Source: Isoetes taiwanensis
Lineage: Eukaryota; Streptophyta; Lycopodiopsida; Isoetales; Isoetaceae
Direction of reading: 5' to 3'
Length of the DNA stretch: 64,000 bases
Assembly: GCA_021234155.1 (NCBI GenBank)
Contig: JAJEKV010000019.1
Span: 20,111,450 to 20,175,449, forward strand
Part shown: positions 61,310-64,000 of the stretch, piece after piece
Numbering within the stretch: the stretch's first letter is position 1
Layout: the number at the start of each line of letters is the position of its first letter
Program-made: the position numbers and the translations under genes
Notes under the pieces: generated by a model
The model's input: only the letters and a program-made list of their open reading frames with translations
What the model was told of the DNA's origin: nothing
Database searches by the model: none

Positions 61310-63350
61310 GTAACCCTCTTGCCCTTGCCTCATTTCCAGAGCTTGCATCAGTTGCCACAGGCTTATCTTTATCTGGGTCTGGCAATGTCAATACCGAAGC
61401 CATTGTCAAGGCTTCCTTGAGCTTGTCGAAGGAAGCTTAGATGTTCTTGACCCAATGTTCCGCCCAATCTTTCATTTTGTGAAATGCTCACGAGAGGAGC
61501 TGCTTACTTGGCAAAATCCTTCACAAACATCTATGGCCTTTAGCCGGTGAGGAAGCTTCTCACTTCAGCTACATCCTTGATCTTTGGCCAAACATGTGCC
61601 TCAATCTTCAAAGGATCGATGGTTATACCCTCGGCTAATACCACATGGCCTAGGTATTCAACTTGCATTGTAGCGAAATGGCACTTAGAAAGTGTCTTGG
61701 GAATAAGCGTGCCTTGTAGCTTTTCAAGACTTTTTAAATTAAGCTACATGCTTACATTGGCTTGCTATAGATCAAATGTCATGAAGAAGATGATGATGAA
61801 TTCATCAGAATTCCACGAAAATGGATTCATAGGTCTCATGAAGGTTGTAGGATGTTGATAGACGAAGGCATATTTGTAAATTTATAATGCCCATACCTAC
61901 CAAAAGGTGATCTTATAAATGTCTTCTTCCTTGATTCTTGGTAACCTGATCTCAAGTCAATGCCCAGAAAAAGACTTTTGCTCACACGAATTTGGTCCAT
62001 CAAGTTATCTTGCCCACTTGCCAAGCATATCTATTCTTTCTGAGTACGCTGCGTCCTCAAACTTACGTCTTCTTCTTTCACGAAGAGGATGGGTACCTCG
62101 AAAGTGATATGCTTGCCTAATGAATCCGGTAGCAACACGAAATTGCTTCTTGAGCTATGCTAGCTCTGGGATGCTCATCCTATAAAAGATTGCTTTCTTG
62201 ATGCGGCTTGGCATCTGTGCTAGTGTAATCTCATATTCCGCGCTACGTAGGGCTGATAACTCACCCAGTTTCATCAGAAAAAACATCATAGAACTCCTTA
62301 ATTAGGCTGCCGCCCAACTACTCCTGAGCAATTATCTCAGCTTGACACCCTTGATACTTAGGATCCCGAGTCAATGGTCTCTAGCCTAGATAATACTCAA
62401 CCTTATCCTTCATTATGCATTTATGCCAACTGCTTCAAGGACATGCATTGCATTAGAAGGGACTTCACTTACCTTTGGCCACAAAATGGTTTGCCGCCGG
62501 GTGTGGTGATGAAATCTCATACTTTGTCATAGTCGATCCTTTGCCTTTCTTCAACTTCAAGAACTCCATGCCGACTATAAGGTCATACTTACCAATGTCC
62601 GTGACTTCTGCCCTGCTTAGGTTTATGTCAAAATTGACTCTTCTTCCTTTGGTGTGGCGAATTGCCCCACTTTCCATCTTGGTGGCCTTGGCTTCAATTT
62701 GAGAGTCTTGGATTTCAACAATCTTTGCTAACTTTGGGCAAAAGCAAATTGTGGGAGCTACTGTGTCTATATAGAGAACTACATAGGGCTTATCATCTAT
62801 GGTGCCCTCACGGTGAGATAAGCGTGGGTGATCGCCGACATTACATGTCAATTTACGCACTTGGTCTACACTCACCCTCAATGTAGTCTTGTACTTTCGG
62901 GCTGGTCGTTATTAGTGAGTAAGTTCAACTCTGTTGGCGACTCTTAATATATAGGTTCTGCTAGGGCTGCTTGCATCACAAATGGGCAATCATGCATACA
63001 GTGTCCCGGTTGGAAACATCTGAAATATAACTTCTTTTAATACTGTTCCTCTTTTCTTAGGATACTATCCGGGGAAGGCCCTTTCTTGATTACTGCTGGG
63101 TCCCCTTGTGCTTCTTGATCCTTGTATGGGCCTTCTTATCCCATTTACCTTGTACTTTCGCGCCTGTATTTGGTAGGCGTGCGCCTAGGGGGATAAGTCC
63201 ATGTTGCTTTCCTTTGTAGAAGGATTGCTTCTTGTTGGAATAAATATCTTTGACTAAGCATAATATCTTTGAAATAGCGATTGGTTGACGCCTTAGCACA
63301 TGTCTTGAGAAGGTGCTGAAATATGCGAGAAGCTGACACTTTGTAAAATA
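61310..63350 (-). mobile_element. Truncated Ty3/gypsy element (gag-protease-RT-RNaseH)
   Basis: Read on the minus strand. The gag end is at 63,350-62,930 with a zinc knuckle (YFRCFQPGHCMHDC). The protease region is at 62,881-62,465. RT at 62,024-61,836 has LFLGIDLRSGYQ and RYGHYKFTNMP. The RT/RNase H join at about 61,700-61,540 has EYLGHVVLAEGITIDPLKIE and KDVAEVRSFLTG, and RNase H at about 61,440-61,340 has LTLPDPDKDKPVATDA. It ends abruptly at the tRNA cluster; no integrase or LTR remains. Frameshifts are frequent. It is another lineage than the 17-24 kb chromovirus, but with closely related RT. Confidence 0.82.
62465..62881 (-). CDS. Retroelement protease region, open frame of 138 codons
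   Basis: The longest clean frame of the element. The catalytic motif, normally D-T/S-G-A, reads IDTVAPT, with Val in the Gly position. The C-terminal half contains LSRAEVTDIGKYDLIVGMEFL, the conserved second half of gypsy proteases. The Gly-to-Val change would abolish activity if real. Confidence 0.7.
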   Translation of the reverse strand: MRVSVDQVRKLTCNVGDHPRLSHREGTIDDKPYVVLYIDTVAPTICFCPKLAKIVEIQDSQIEAKATKMESGAIRHTKGRRVNFDINLSRAEVTDIGKYDLIVGMEFLKLKKGKGSTMTKYEISSPHPAANHFVAKGK

Positions 63351-63572
63351 GCGAGCAAACCCGGTCCGGTCGTAAATAGTGGGCCGATTGGTTAAGCGGT
63401 AGGCTACTATTCATAGTCACGGTTGTATATATTCATTTATGCGTTATGTACTATGCAATGCTCGAAATAAGTGTATTTCCTATTGCTTTCTCGATAGAGT
63501 TGTTGCTTGTCTTCTATTCTATCTCTTGAGTCGTCTAGCGGTTTTGTCTTTGGTATTGCACTAGTTCTATCA
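63351..63572 (+). repeat. 3' part of a Ty1/copia-type LTR
   Basis: A promoter-like TGTATATATTC lies at 63,424, followed by a T/C-rich stretch ending TTCTATCA just before the primer-binding site, as expected for an LTR ending in CA. The left limit is not resolved. Confidence 0.5.
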
Positions 63573-63586
63573 TGGTATCGAGGCAG
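63573..63586 (+). other. Primer-binding site for initiator tRNA-Met
   Basis: TGGTATCGAGGCAG differs from the classic TGGTATCAGAGCAG by two exchanged bases. It follows the LTR end CA directly. It primes minus-strand synthesis in plant copia elements. Confidence 0.7.
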
Positions 63587-63855
63587 CTTTCTTAGGGAAA
63601 ATAGAAGCCGAGCTATTGGGCATCAAATTGGATTGACCATGCGTTTTGAGGAGATCTTTGGCTGAAGAGATTTGGTGGTGGAAAATCTCATTTGCGGTGT
63701 TGGAAAAGATTCTTGCCTTTTGGCCTAGAAAGTGTTTTGGAGAGACCTTTTGGCGACAAAATTCAGAATTCAACTTTTCTAATGGGTGCTTTGTTTGGTG
63801 ACGAATTTGTTTTTCTCAACCATCTGTTTGGGCTGGCGAAATAGGAGAGAAATTC

Positions 63856-64000
63856 ATGGATCCATTCAAGTTCTCTTGAGAATCTGAAGCTCACTAATAA
63901 TAATTACCATGCTCGGAAGAAGTTCACTTGGTGGATCATTTGATATTTAGCGATATAGGGCTTGGCGATGTTTGATAGAAGACTTTAATGTACCAAGTCG
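63856..64000 (+). CDS. Start of a copia gag, running off the window
   Basis: ATG at 63,856 (MDPF), then after a shift ENLKLTNNNYHARKKFTWWI. This matches the N-terminal pattern of copia gag (L-x-G/N-x-NY-x-x-W). The distance from the primer-binding site (about 270 bases) is normal. The frame is broken by a stop at 63,874-63,879 unless an indel is assumed. Confidence 0.5.

Overview
The window is nuclear DNA of a land plant, assembled from error-prone long reads. Evidence for a plant: an intron-rich ankyrin/RING E3 ligase gene of the XBAT34/35 type, a trihelix (SANT-like) transcription-factor exon, Ty3/gypsy chromoviruses with a chromodomain, Ty3/gypsy and Ty1/copia elements primed in the usual plant ways, and plant-type tRNA-Ala/tRNA-Ser remnants. 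Almost every recognisable reading frame carries one-base shifts, so most of the breaks noted are probably base-calling errors and not mutations. The species cannot be named from this.

Layout. 1-16.8 kb: end of a trihelix gene, then mostly unassigned intergenic DNA holding a three-member tandem family of small TATA-driven genes of unknown function (7.1-10.6 kb) and several local repeats. 16.8-24.3 kb: a head-to-tail chromovirus array, LTR-body-LTR-body-LTR, in which both bodies lack gag, protease and the start of reverse transcriptase. 24.26-about 48.15 kb: a 24-kb stretch that looks bacterial (GCGG/CGCC-rich words, no plant-like genes) but is not. Reading its minus strand recovers, in mirror order, the chromovirus LTRs, RNase H and integrase, the intergenic DNA, the small-gene family and finally the trihelix exon from the first base of the window. 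It is the reverse complement of 1-24.2 kb, badly degraded and uniformly shortened to about 72 percent of its length, continuing for another 6.4 kb into what should be sequence left of this window. The turn lies at about 24,256, in a 65-base loop flanked by a short inverted repeat. The simplest reading is a fold-back long read whose second strand was called poorly; a true palindromic duplication is the less likely alternative.

48.15-64 kb: better quality plant DNA. It has a 1.15-kb foldback-like inverted repeat (48.5-49.6 kb), the XBAT35-like gene (52.8-58.3 kb, about ten exons), a GT microsatellite, a cluster of three damaged tRNA genes on the minus strand (60.8-61.3 kb), a truncated Ty3/gypsy element on the minus strand (61.3-63.35 kb), and the 3' part of a Ty1/copia LTR with primer-binding site and gag start at the right edge.

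No new biological system is visible. The most important result is structural: the apparent bacterial or novel island is an inverted, corrupted copy of its own neighbour. None of its open frames should be annotated as genes, and the adjacency of 1-24 kb with 48-64 kb should be checked.
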